Positions 36,444 through 45,130 of a DNA stretch of 64,000 nt are shown piece after piece (positions within the stretch are counted from its first letter, which is position 1; each line of letters starts with the position of its first letter). The stretch lies in assembly GCF_030816915.1 (NCBI RefSeq), contig NZ_JAUSYN010000001.1:124001-188000 (forward strand), in the 5' to 3' direction. The notes beneath the pieces were generated by a model that did not search any database, had not been told where the DNA came from, and saw only the letters and a list, made by a program, of their open reading frames with translations. Origin of the DNA: Streptomyces sp. B3I8 (GTDB taxonomy: Bacteria > Actinomycetota > Actinomycetes > Streptomycetales > Streptomycetaceae). Position numbers and translations under genes: made by a program.

Positions 36444-36733
36444 AGCGTCGGGCCTTCGCCATACCCACCGACCGGCCGGCGACCGAAATCATCGGTCGAC
36501 CGCCACCAGACCAGGCTCAGCCACCCAGGCGAAACAGCGAGGTTAGGCGGCGATGGCTGGTCGGCTGCCCAGGAACGCACCTGCCGTGCCATCGCCTTAC
36601 CGTCGATCACGGTCGTCATGAGCGGAGCCAGTTGAAGGACTGCGTGTAGACGGCGGCGGTTTCCGTGGGCCGGTCGTCTCCGTAGAGGTCGTCGGCGATC
36701 GGGTATCCGCGTTTGGCCAGAGTGAGAGATCGG

Positions 36734-37180
36734 GCCCAGCACGTCGACGGCCAGTCCCCGCTTCCTGCCGGGTGTCTTCTTGTTCGCGTCCAGTCCCGTC
36801 GTCGTCTTCGGCACCCCGGCCGCCACGCGGACGGACTGGGTGTCGATGATCACCAGGGAGGGGTCCTCTGATCGTCTGGCCCACTCCCGCGCCTGGCAGC
36901 GCAGGATCTCCTGGATCCGCTGGTCAAGGCCGCCCTGGCGCCACAGGGTGAAGTAGTGGAACACCGCCGACCAGGCCGTGAGGCCGTGGGGCCGGAGCCG
37001 CCACTGACAGCCCGTCCGGTTCTGGTGGAGCAGCGTGTTCACGACCTCGCGCAGGTCGCAGGAACCTGCGGCCCCGGTCGCCGACCGCGCCACCCGCTCC
37101 TGCTTCCACGCGGCGACCAGCGGCTCGGTCAACGCCCACTGCTCGTCGGACAAGTCTGTTGCGTACGGCATCCGTTCCAT
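36734..37180 (-). pseudogene. IS5-family transposase, C-terminally truncated
   Basis: N-terminal 150 residues of a transposase related to the intact copy at 14630: PYATDLSDEQWALTEPLVAA, HQNRTGCQWRLRPHGLTAWS, IIDTQSVRVAAGVPKTTTG (first Asp) and GRKRGLAVDVLG. After that the homology stops and the open frame continues in unrelated arginine-rich sequence to 36422. Confidence 0.85.
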
Positions 37181-37447
37181 GTCCGCGAGCCCATCATGCA
37201 CACGACATGACACGAGAGAGGTACCGACCCATCACCCACGAACGGGTGACACCACATCATCAGGAACGGGACTTGACGCCCTCTCAGCGGGCCCAGTTCG
37301 CCGGAGGCATCGCAGCCCTCTGAACATCCCCAGAAGCTTCCGCTCCGTCGGGACGCCCTTGACTACGGATCAGGCTCGCCGGGTTGTCGGGGCATGCAGA
37401 TTCTCCACTCCTGCTCCCATGCAACATCATCGCGTAGGGCCAGGATG

Positions 37448-38299
37448 TCACTCCGGGGCAGGGCCGGCGGCTGGTGGGGCGGGTCGGGTGAGGATTGCGG
37501 TGACGGCCTGGTCGAGGGTGGCGGCTGGGTGACCGAGGACGTGCTGGAGATCGTCGGTCTGTCGCTCCAGTGCGCCGGCACGTACCTGGTCCTCAAGCCA
37601 GCCCTGGGCACCGGGCGCGCGGCCGTGCCGGTCTCGGTGGACGACGGGTCTGCCGGAGATACGGCTGAGTGCGTGGGCGAGCTGGTTGTAGGTCCACAGG
37701 TTGCCAGTGAAGTCGTAGGCGCGGCCGAGGTGGCAGTCCTCGGTGAGGACGTGGGCGGCGGCCTCGGCGAGTTCGCTGCGGAAAGCGGTATTGATGCCAC
37801 GCCCGCCGGTGCCGCTGGCCAGTTCACCCGAGGTGACGGCGGTGCGCAGGCCCGCGTTGAGGAATGCCTCGCTGTAGTAGGGGTGGCGCAACAGCGTGTG
37901 GGGCAGCCCGCTTGCGAACAGGGTGCGCTCGGTGGCGTGATGAGCAGCGGTGACACCGTGGGCCTGAGTGTCGGCACCCAGGAAACTGGTGTAGATGATC
38001 GCACCGACTCCGGCGGTGCGGGCCGCGTCGATGGCTGCCTGGTGCTGGCCGGCGCGGCGGGAGGGTTCCAGCTCCGGCGAGGAGATCAGCAGCAGCCGGT
38101 CAGCTCCCTTGAACGCGGTGCGCAGCGTTGCCGGGTCATCGTAGTCACCGAGGCGGACACGGACCCCGCGAGCGGCGAGATCCGCGACCCCTTCGGGATT
38201 GCGCACCGCGGCAACGATGTGATCAGCGGGGCACTGGGCCAGCAACTGGTCTATGACCAGTCGGCCGAAAGCCCCCGAAGCGGCCGACACAACAATCAT
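37448..38299 (-). CDS. NmrA-like NAD(P)H:quinone oxidoreductase (QorB-like)
   Basis: A 283-residue Rossmann protein of the atypical SDR NmrA/QorB group. The N-terminus MIVVSAASGAFGRLVIDQLL holds the G-x-x-G-x-x-G nucleotide loop, then VAAVRNPEG and VRLGDYDDPATLRTAFKGAD. The segment GAIIYTSFLGADTQ stands at the catalytic strand. Members reduce quinones with NADPH or sense nucleotide state. GGGAG six nt before the ATG at 38299 fixes the start. Read alone between IS relics. Confidence 0.85.
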   Translation of the reverse strand: MIVVSAASGAFGRLVIDQLLAQCPADHIVAAVRNPEGVADLAARGVRVRLGDYDDPATLRTAFKGADRLLLISSPELEPSRRAGQHQAAIDAARTAGVGAIIYTSFLGADTQAHGVTAAHHATERTLFASGLPHTLLRHPYYSEAFLNAGLRTAVTSGELASGTGGRGINTAFRSELAEAAAHVLTEDCHLGRAYDFTGNLWTYNQLAHALSRISGRPVVHRDRHGRAPGAQGWLEDQVRAGALERQTDDLQHVLGHPAATLDQAVTAILTRPAPPAAGPAPE

Positions 38300-38491
38300 C
38301 CACAACTCCCTCACCGTGGTGTAGCCGTCGCCGACGCGGCGGTTCGTGACCGCCCGGTCCGGACGTCCGGCTCACCATCGATGAACAGCGAACCGCGCGT
38401 CAAAGCCTTTTCCAGGCCCCAGGATCCTGAGCCTCGACAGCAACCAACCATCTGCTCGTGCTGTGACCGCGTCAGGTTCGCCGGATTGTGT

Positions 38492-38866
38492 TCAGGCCGC
38501 TGGGGTGAGGGGTGTCCGCCCCAGCGGATCACTGCGGATGCGGACACGCTCTCGGCGTTGTGCGGCGAGGACGTCGGGGTGGCGGGCGTTGGCGTTGCGC
38601 CAGCGTAGGTGGCGGTGCAGGGCCCGGATCTGTGCGGGGTGGCCGCGGTGGTGGGAGTTGGCCAGGGTGAACTGCCGCAGCGGGCCGAAGTGGGCCTCGA
38701 TCGGGTTGGCCCAGGAGGCGTAGGTCGGGGTGAAGCACAGTTCGACCTTGTTCTTCTTCGCCCAGCGGCGGATGTCCGCACCGGTGTGGGCTGAGAGGTT
38801 GTCCAGGATGATGTAGATCGGGGCTCCGGACTCGACGAGCTCTGACACCATCGCAAGGGCCGCGCC
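38492..38866 (-). pseudogene. IS630-family transposase, C-terminal fragment
   Basis: Reads IYIILDNLSAHTGADIRRWA (second Asp of the DDE triad), LCFTPTYASWANPIEAHFGP (with the Glu) and a normal C-terminus. The N-terminal half with the first Asp is absent; upstream sequence in this frame is not protein-like. Confidence 0.85.
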
Positions 38867-39299
38867 GGCCTCCCCGCGCACGTGTGACCTTGGTTCGGAG
38901 TGCTCGTCGCAGGTTGCGCGAACCCGAGCGGGCGGTTCCTGACACCCCCAGCCGCTGACGCTCGTGCTTCTTGGTGACACCTCCTCCCGCCGCCAACGCC
39001 CTGGTGCCGTGGAGGTCGGCCACGCACCCCACCGGCCGTCTTCGGCGCGCCGCCGGCCGGCGAAAGCCCGGCCGCGGGCCGGCGGCCCGGAAGGGCTGGA
39101 GCAGTTCCCCTCCGCGGACTGGCGTGTGCGACCAGCCGGCCGGGAGAAAGGAAGGACGGACGGAACGCCACCCGCCCAAGGTTCACCCGCTCGGCGTACC
39201 GCGTCACCGGTCCGCATTGCCACTCCCCCGCCCTGTCGGGACTCTGGGACATGACCACCCCCGGCCCGGGCACAGAGTGTGCCCAGTAAGGATGTCACG
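38867..39299. other. Intergenic region, nothing recognised
   Basis: Between the IS630 fragment and the metallopeptidase gene. No conserved-looking frame or strong repeat was seen; the promoter of the metallopeptidase operon should lie near its right end. Confidence 0.4.
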
Positions 39300-40850
39300 G
39301 TGCCTGACTCAACCGTGCGGGCAGGGCTGCTCGACCCTCGGCCGCTCAACCGGTCCGGTCCGCTCGACTCCACTCCCACGATGGTGCGGCGGGCAGAGGA
39401 CGCCCATGGTGACTGGCTGCGCGAGACCCTGGGCATCGGCCCTGCGGCCACCTCGGCCGTGCTGGCCGCGGCCGGGCGTCCGGCCGCCCCGATGCACGCC
39501 CTGGGCGCGGTCCCGGAACTCGCCCCCGACCTGCGCGAACGCGCCCTGCGCACGCTGATCCTTCCGGGGGACGAGCGGCTGGTCGTCACGGACGTCGTCC
39601 CCGTCGACGAGCGAATCATGAGCGGACAACGGTTCGCCCTGCGCGTGCGGTTCGCCGCCGCCTCGCTCAATCCGCCCCGTCTGGTGCGGGTCGCGGTCGA
39701 GTGGGCGGGTGACCCGTTCGCCAACGAGATCCTGCTCGAAGGAGAGGACGCGGCCCGCGGGTACATCAATGTACCGTTCGGTGAGGACCAGACGCTTCCC
39801 GTCGGAGCAGCGTCGTTCGAGGTGACCCTCTACAACGCGCTGGGCGCACGGGCCCGCTTCCGTACGACGTGCGCCGTCCTGCCATCCAACCCGTTCTCAC
39901 TGGACCTCGGGCCGGACGCCGCATTCGTCACCGGCACGTGGAGCGCCCGCGGGGTCCGGCACGGCGATGCGTACGACACCGGCATCGCCGTCACGCTGTC
40001 CAACGGAGACGCCGGCGGGGTGCAGCTCCCTGCCGGGTTCCACTGGAAGTTCTGGGACGGCGGCGTGGGCGGCACCTTGGTGGAGGAGGGCGACGGCGCC
40101 TTTCCCGGCGGCACGATCGAAGTCCCCGGCCACAACACCTGGCGCGGCACGATCGGATTCCACTCGCCCGCCAACTCCGGGGTGTACAACCACTACGAGG
40201 CCCGCAACGACATGACGATCGAGATCATCATGTCCGGCCCCTTCGGGCCGGTGCGCGGGACGATCACTTGTCGCACCATGTTCCGCTACGGGGTCAACAT
40301 CACCCGGGTGGCCACCGAGGACTTCACCAACCAGGAGTACACGGACCTGGGCACGGCGGTGAACCGCACGCGCACCCTCTACGAGCAGAGGGACATGACC
40401 TTCGACGTCCAGTGGCGGGGCATCGCGCGGGCGAACGTCGGCGGGTACGAGATCATCGACAGCTTCGACGAGTTCCATCAACTGCTGTCGGACTGGTCGG
40501 GACCGGACACCGACCAGAACATCGACGCCTTCATCGTCCAGAGCATCGCCATCGCCGGGACGGGCGTCGACGGAATCGACGGCAGCATCCCCGGACCGAC
40601 CTCGCACGCGGGGCCCGACAGCGGGATCACAAGCAGCAAGTGCGGATACGTGGACGCGGGCGGGACCCGGCGACTGCATGCCGAATACCTGGGCATGCTC
40701 ATCGGCCATGAGCTCGGCCACTACCTGGGCCTGGTCCATGTCGGTGACGCGGGGAATCTCATGCTGCCCAGCAGCGGTACGAACGACATCGCCCTCACGT
40801 ACGGGCAGTACGACACCATGATCCACCACGGATGGGTGAGGATCGACTGA
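39300..40850 (+). CDS. Zinc metallopeptidase-like protein (metzincin signature)
   Basis: A 516-residue protein whose C-terminus has HELGHYLGLVHVGD (H470, E471, H474, H480: the HExxHxxGxxH zinc site) and NLMLPSSG, a probable Met-turn. The preceding 350 residues form beta-rich domains (YINVPFGEDQTLPVGAASFE, then GGTIEVPGHNTWRGTIGFHS), perhaps for substrate or partner binding. There is no signal peptide, unusual for such peptidases, so it may act inside the cell or leave by another route. GTG 39300 is chosen for AAGGA 7 nt upstream. A HEAT-repeat gene follows after 1 nt. Confidence 0.8.
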   Translation: MPDSTVRAGLLDPRPLNRSGPLDSTPTMVRRAEDAHGDWLRETLGIGPAATSAVLAAAGRPAAPMHALGAVPELAPDLRERALRTLILPGDERLVVTDVVPVDERIMSGQRFALRVRFAAASLNPPRLVRVAVEWAGDPFANEILLEGEDAARGYINVPFGEDQTLPVGAASFEVTLYNALGARARFRTTCAVLPSNPFSLDLGPDAAFVTGTWSARGVRHGDAYDTGIAVTLSNGDAGGVQLPAGFHWKFWDGGVGGTLVEEGDGAFPGGTIEVPGHNTWRGTIGFHSPANSGVYNHYEARNDMTIEIIMSGPFGPVRGTITCRTMFRYGVNITRVATEDFTNQEYTDLGTAVNRTRTLYEQRDMTFDVQWRGIARANVGGYEIIDSFDEFHQLLSDWSGPDTDQNIDAFIVQSIAIAGTGVDGIDGSIPGPTSHAGPDSGITSSKCGYVDAGGTRRLHAEYLGMLIGHELGHYLGLVHVGDAGNLMLPSSGTNDIALTYGQYDTMIHHGWVRID

Positions 40851-40851
40851 C

Positions 40852-41490
40852 ATGACCGACCAACCTCTGAGCCCCGAGCCGGAGCTTCCGGCCCCCGGTG
40901 GCAGACACCGGCCCTCCGTCACCGTGGACCGCGGCCGCATCCCCGCCCTCCGCGTCCGCGAGCGGGTTGAGACGATCCTGCGCACCCATGACTTCTCCGA
41001 GGCGGAGCGGGCGTTCGGCCAGCTGACTCCCGAGGACCTGGTCGTGGTGCGCGTGATCGCCCAGGAAGGCGCGGCGTCCGGAGTCGAGCCGCCGGTGCGT
41101 TATGCGGCCATTGCCGCGCTGGCCCGGCACCCCTCGGCGGCGAACCTCAACCTTCTCACCGACCTGGCCCGCCTCGGCGAGGACTTCTACGTCCGGGGGC
41201 ATGCCGTGCTCGCCCTCGCCCACACCGGCTCGTACGCCCATCTGGGGGCTGTGCTCGCCGCGTTGGAGGCAACTGAGCCTTTCGAGCGGGCCGCGGCGGT
41301 GAAGGCGCTGCGCCACCTGGCGGCCGTGACCTCCGAGGAAGCGGTACGGGCGCACGCGCTGGCCCTCGGTGGCGAGGAGGCGATGCGGCGCCTGGACGCG
41401 GCCCTGGCCGCAGCGGGGCGTCAGGCGGCCGAGGCGAGGAGGGGACCGCGTGTGACGGAAGCGGATCCGGGCGGCCCCGCCACGTCGTAG
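40852..41490 (+). CDS. HEAT-repeat-like protein, partner of the metallopeptidase
   Basis: A 212-residue helical protein. Repeats of about 30 residues can be seen: PVRYAAIAALARHPSAANLN, then FYVRGHAVLALAHTGSYAHL and PFERAAAVKALRHLAAVTS, the alternating helix pairs of HEAT/Armadillo proteins. HEAT proteins are scaffolds for protein contact. Only one base separates it from the metallopeptidase stop codon, so the two are made together and may form a complex or an enzyme/regulator pair. Confidence 0.75.
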   Translation: MTDQPLSPEPELPAPGGRHRPSVTVDRGRIPALRVRERVETILRTHDFSEAERAFGQLTPEDLVVVRVIAQEGAASGVEPPVRYAAIAALARHPSAANLNLLTDLARLGEDFYVRGHAVLALAHTGSYAHLGAVLAALEATEPFERAAAVKALRHLAAVTSEEAVRAHALALGGEEAMRRLDAALAAAGRQAAEARRGPRVTEADPGGPATS

Positions 41491-41641
41491 CTGTATGCGG
41501 CTCAAGCCACTTCCCCTGAGACCGAGCCGTACGCCGCTCACCCACGGGGAAAACTCGAACGTTCTGCCTCTGCCCGGGGGGCGTCATGCGCGCCCGAGCC
41601 TCGAAGGGCTGGGCGTCACCCGCCGGCATCGGCCGATGGGT

Positions 41642-42214
41642 TCAGTCGGAGGCGCGGGTCGCCTTGGCCGGGGCGGAGGAACTGTAGAAGACCGACCGGC
41701 CCCGTTTCGTCCGCCTGGCCCGGCCCTGGGCCACGAGCGCCTCCAGGGTGGCACGCACCACGGTGGCCTTGACTCGCCGGCCCGGATGAGCCTGAGCGAC
41801 GTCCGCGGAGACTTCCGCGGCCGAGCGGGGTTCCGACTGACCGGCGAGGTGACCACTGACCAGGTCCACCAAGGTGAGCTCGGAGATCTTGCGTGCCTGG
41901 TGGGCATCCGGGGTTCCCGGCTTGCCCGGAGCATCAGCCTGCTGCCTGGACGCCGTTCCCTCTGACGCCGCGGCCAGCGTGGAGGGTGCCGCCTGATCCG
42001 CGCCCTGGCCGCCCAGCGCCTGCCTCACACTCAGCAGCACGCCGCGGTCCCGTTGCAGGACATCCAGCCGCTGCCGCAGCCCCTCCATCTCCTGCCCGAT
42101 GCGATCCTGTTCCTCGGCATTGTGTGTCAGGTCCTGTTCCACCCGGGCGATGTACTGCGACACCAAGCCATCAGCCTGAACGGCGACACCAGACACGTCC
42201 ACTTGACCTCTCAT
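41642..42214 (-). CDS. Coiled-coil protein with winged-helix C-terminus
   Basis: A 190-residue protein: residues 15-65 form a coiled coil (QYIARVEQDLTHNAEEQDRI, then LRQRLDVLQRDRG), residues 70-110 are a flexible linker, and the C-terminal 80 are a winged-helix-like domain (SELTLVDLVSGHLAGQ, VVRATLEALVAQGRARRTKR) with basic ends. It has the same plan as the transposase-coupled protein at 14235 but stands alone. A DNA-binding regulator is likely. Confidence 0.65.
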   Translation of the reverse strand: MRGQVDVSGVAVQADGLVSQYIARVEQDLTHNAEEQDRIGQEMEGLRQRLDVLQRDRGVLLSVRQALGGQGADQAAPSTLAAASEGTASRQQADAPGKPGTPDAHQARKISELTLVDLVSGHLAGQSEPRSAAEVSADVAQAHPGRRVKATVVRATLEALVAQGRARRTKRGRSVFYSSSAPAKATRASD

Positions 42215-42439
42215 CCATCACGTCGCGGCGGCTCGCCCCTTTCGGGAACACGGCCCCGCCTGCCGCCGCACAGCACACCACCCGGCTTCCCCTTCGATAC
42301 AGCGTAGGCGGTAGGTGCAACTAACCTGGTCAGCATAGGTGCCGTAGCGAGCGCGAACATCCGGGGACGCTCGCCTGCGGTTGTGCTCGCCGCGTACGCG
42401 CCAGGCCTGCCTCGCACGGGCGTTCTGTGGGCTGTGGCC

Positions 42440-42800
42440 GTGCCCCGACCCGCCAACCGCCTGGTCCGCGAGAATCTCCTCAGCGCGGGACTGGCCCTTT
42501 TCCATGCCCAGGGGTTCAACGCGGTGGGCATCTAGGAGATCACCGACACGGCGGGCGTGCCCAAAGGCTCGTTCTACAGCTACTACGGCAGCAAGAACGC
42601 CTTCGCCGCTGCCGTCCTCGGCCGGTACTGGACCGGCATCGTCCCAGCTCACGGCGCGGCTCCCCGAAGGCGACGGCTGCCTCTCCGCTCTCATCAACTT
42701 CCGCTCCCTGGCCGCCGCGACGTGGACGACGGCGAGGCCGTCGAGGCCCTGGCGGGGTCACTGACATCCTCGGCCACCGTCAAGGAAACCGCTTCGTGAA
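42440..42800 (+). pseudogene. TetR-family regulator with nonsense mutation
   Basis: The frame from GTG 42440 reads RPANRLVRENLLSAGLALFH and AQGFNAVGI, then TAG, then EITDTAGVPKGSFYSYYGSK and AFAAAVLGRYWTGIV. This is a NemR/AcuR-like TetR N-terminus in which a CAG codon has become TAG at 42535-42537, inside the helix-turn-helix. The ligand-binding domain then dissolves into several frames. It is not functional. Confidence 0.8.
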
Positions 42801-43223
42801 CAGGACGACCCTGACCGAGCAGATCGTCTGAGACGAGGATCAGGAAGGGGATCACATGGGCTGACGTCGCCCGTGAGCTGGGCGCGAGCAAGGAATGGGC
42901 GACCGCCGTCTGTCTCGGCCAGATGACCTTCTCGGATCGCGTTGGTCTTCGAGCTGCCCGTCGAAGCCTTCACGTCCTGCAGACCCTCCCGCCCGTGGGC
43001 TGTGAACGCCACGGCAGTGGCCGGGGATCCGGTGATCCACCGGATCCGCGAGATCGTCGCGGTCCACGGTCCCGCGATCAATGAGCTGATCCACGAGGAG
43101 TTCGGTGACGGCATCATGAGCGCCATCGACTTCCGGCTGAGGCTCGACCGTCGTGCGGCCCCCGGGGGTGACCAGGTCGAACTCGTCCTCAGCGGGACGT
43201 GCCTGCCCTGCCCGGCCGCCTGA
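42796..43223 (+). pseudogene. cynS: Cyanate hydratase (cyanase), frameshifted
   Basis: The N-terminal helical domain is found in one frame (IRKGITWADVARELGASKEW and ATAVCLGQMTFSD) and the catalytic C-terminal domain in another (VIHRIREIVAVHGPAINELI, then HEEFGDGIMSAIDFRL). HEEFGDGIMSAIDF is the signature of cyanase, which turns cyanate and bicarbonate into ammonia and CO2. The start (NRTTLTEQIV-stop) lies in a third frame. At least two frameshifts make it a relic. It follows the broken TetR gene in the same direction. Confidence 0.85.
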
Positions 43224-43674
43224 ACCGGGGCCCGTCGAGTGCGGCGTGCGCGGGGTGTTCACGCCGCACTCGCCCCCTGCCGAATCACGCAAATGACACA
43301 GGGTCAGAAGTGATGGCCCTCCTCGGAAGTGACCCATACCTGTCCGGGACAGGCCCCACACCTGCTCCATGGTTATCCCTGCTCGTACGGCACCTGACTC
43401 CCGGTCGGGCGCCGCTGGGGCGGGGCCATCCGACAGCCGGCCAGGTCCAGGGGCGGGACAGGCTGTCCAAAGGGCGAAGCCCAGCGTGCAGCGCTGTCGA
43501 AGGCACCCGTGGCCGGCCCGCACACCCCACGGGCGGGCGGCCTCAAACGCCGCAGTTCAGTTCGTCGGCGCGTTCGCTGCCGTCCCACGCGACACCGCGC
43601 CTGATCTGGCCGAACGAACCATATGGCTAATCTGCGCTCTGGAGCGGAACCGACGCCGCCTCGAGACTGGGCCG
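43224..43674. other. Intergenic region, nothing recognised
   Basis: Between the cyanase relic and the next gene. Open frames are present on both strands but none gives coherent protein-like sequence. Confidence 0.4.
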
Positions 43675-44196
43675 GTGGACTCTACGCTCTGGGTCGCCGT
43701 CTTCACTGGCGGAACTGCTGTTCTCGCGAGTTGGGTGACGAGCCGAGGGACTGCCCGCGCTGCCCGCATCCAGGTCGAAGCCTCCTCAAGAGCCCAACAG
43801 CTGGACCGCATACGGGAATTGCGCCGTGCGGCCTACTCCGATGTGATCGGACACGCACATGAGACAGCGGAACTTCACTTCCAGGTGAAGGGTGCGCTCG
43901 CGGGGCCCGACGAGCAAATGGTGCAGCGCCTCACGGAACTCCGGGGTGAGTTGGGTGCGGCCTTCGATCCTCTGATGCGGTGCATCCGCCTCGCCGTCCT
44001 GGAGGGGCCAACGCGTGTGGCTGAGGCCGCAGAGGCGCTCAGCGAGTCGGTGATCACAGCCAACAGGGCGCTACACCCCCTGGAAGAGTCAGGCGAGGGC
44101 GCACTGGCCGCGTACGAGTCAGCGGAGGGCGAGTTCCACCGTCGGCTGGACATGTTCACTGCCTCGGCCCGCGAGGCACTGTCGAGGATCCAGTAG
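43675..44196 (+). CDS. Membrane-anchored coiled-coil-like protein of unknown function
   Basis: A 173-residue protein: one N-terminal hydrophobic segment (STLWVAVFTGGTAVLASWVT), then a basic turn and a long helical cytoplasmic part (VEASSRAQQLDRIRELRRAA, ELHFQVKGALAGPDEQMVQR, AEAEALSESV-like repeats). Similar short single-span proteins are common in Streptomyces without known role. GTG 43675 is chosen because sequence upstream is not protein-like. Confidence 0.6.
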   Translation: MDSTLWVAVFTGGTAVLASWVTSRGTARAARIQVEASSRAQQLDRIRELRRAAYSDVIGHAHETAELHFQVKGALAGPDEQMVQRLTELRGELGAAFDPLMRCIRLAVLEGPTRVAEAAEALSESVITANRALHPLEESGEGALAAYESAEGEFHRRLDMFTASAREALSRIQ

Positions 44197-44540
44197 CCCC
44201 GACGGGGGCTCGGTGTTCGCTGAAACTCCCCGCTCCGGTAAGGGCCGGACCGAGTGGGGCGGCGAGTAGCCCTGACCGTTTCCGGAATTTCCCATCACCG
44301 GTTCCAGGCACAGGCATCCTGCGGGAGTGGCGAAGGAGAACCCCTGGCTCCGCTCAGCGTGCGCGCGGCTGTGCTGTGATGGCGGTAGGCCGGCGTGGCG
44401 GCCTTGCAACGGACGGCGACGGCCGGGCGCCTGCGCTCTGATCGCCGGCTCAGGCGCCCGGCCGTCTGCTCGAGTCAGGCGCCGACGGCAAGGAGAAGGC
44501 GTGCGTAGCGGTCTGTCGCCTGTCGGTGGCCGCAGACCGC
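44197..44540. other. Intergenic region with a strong hairpin
   Basis: No gene seen. It contains the 16-bp inverted repeat listed next and ends at the MITE-like element. Confidence 0.5.
44418..44466. terminator. 16-bp perfect inverted repeat, likely terminator
   Basis: Arms GACGGCCGGGCGCCTG and complement around a 17-nt loop, lying downstream of the 43675 gene. The long distance (220 bp) from that stop codon leaves open whether it serves this gene. Confidence 0.6.
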
Positions 44541-44684
44541 TAGGGTCCGTCTCTCCATTCCCGTCGTCCGCCCGGAGGGCGGGCCGGGCGGCGTCACGGG
44601 GGTCCCCCTGCTCGAGCGAAGCCGAGAGCTCGGGGGAGCGTGCATGGCGTCGCCCGGCAGACGGGAATGGAGAGACAGGCCCTA
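44541..44684. mobile_element. MITE-like element, 144 bp, TA-flanked
   Basis: Terminal inverted repeats of 25 bp agree at 23 positions (outer part TAGGG, inner part GTCTCTCCATTCCCGTC). Both ends are TA, as expected for IS630/Tc1-type insertion with TA duplication. The inside holds a second hairpin (GTCCCCCTGCTCGAGC...GAGAGCTCGGGGGA). No coding capacity. It looks like a non-autonomous element that a transposase in trans could move. Confidence 0.6.
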
Positions 44685-44813
44685 AGGGCTGTCCATGTCC
44701 CGGAGGAAGCCGTGTGACAGTGCGGCCTGACGGACAGCCGCAGGCCGGTGGGCCGAATAGCCAATCCGCCCGTCGTTCCGCCCGGCCGATCCGGCCGTTG
44801 CCCGATCGATCCT

Positions 44814-45128
44814 CTACTCGGTCACCTGGCCGGGGAGCTTGGCGGCGAGCAGGTTCACCGGAGTGATCGTGGGGAAGGTGCTGAACAACTCGTCGGCACG
44901 GGCCTCGATCTGCTCACGCACCTTGCCCTGCAGGTGCGCCTCGCGGTCCTCCTCGGTCTGGAAGGCGTCGAAGATCCGGAAGGAGCTGGGGCCGAGCCGG
45001 AAGGAGAACCAGGCCAGGGTGCCTGGCTCCGCGTCGACCAGTGCCTTGGCGTCGACGAGGAACTGGGCCACGTCGTCCTCCTTGCCCGGCTTGGCCTCGA
45101 ACTCCACGAAGAATCCGTATGAGGGCAT
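44814..45128 (-). CDS. Antibiotic biosynthesis monooxygenase (ABM) domain protein
   Basis: A 104-residue dimeric alpha+beta barrel type protein: SYGFFVEFEAKPGKEDDVAQ, then PGTLAWFSFRLGPSSFRIFD and FQTEEDREAHLQGK. ABM proteins are cofactor-free monooxygenases or small binding proteins acting on quinone-like compounds. The ATG at 45128 follows GGAGAAG and lies 2 nt after the hydrolase stop, so both are in one operon opposite the HxlR regulator. Confidence 0.85.
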   Translation of the reverse strand: MPSYGFFVEFEAKPGKEDDVAQFLVDAKALVDAEPGTLAWFSFRLGPSSFRIFDAFQTEEDREAHLQGKVREQIEARADELFSTFPTITPVNLLAAKLPGQVTE

Positions 45129-45130
45129 GG

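Noticed and set aside
36422..36733. Extra C-terminal frame of the truncated IS5 transposase (includes VIDGKAMARQVRSW, faintly like FolD)
   Set aside because: Too short and isolated to support a FolD relic; the rest is Arg-rich non-coding-like sequence.
44571..44645. CTGCTCGAGC...GAGAGCTCGGGGGA hairpin as an rRNA or riboswitch part
   Set aside because: This sequence type is a common dispersed repeat in Streptomyces as I recall, and here it is simply the inner part of the MITE-like element.
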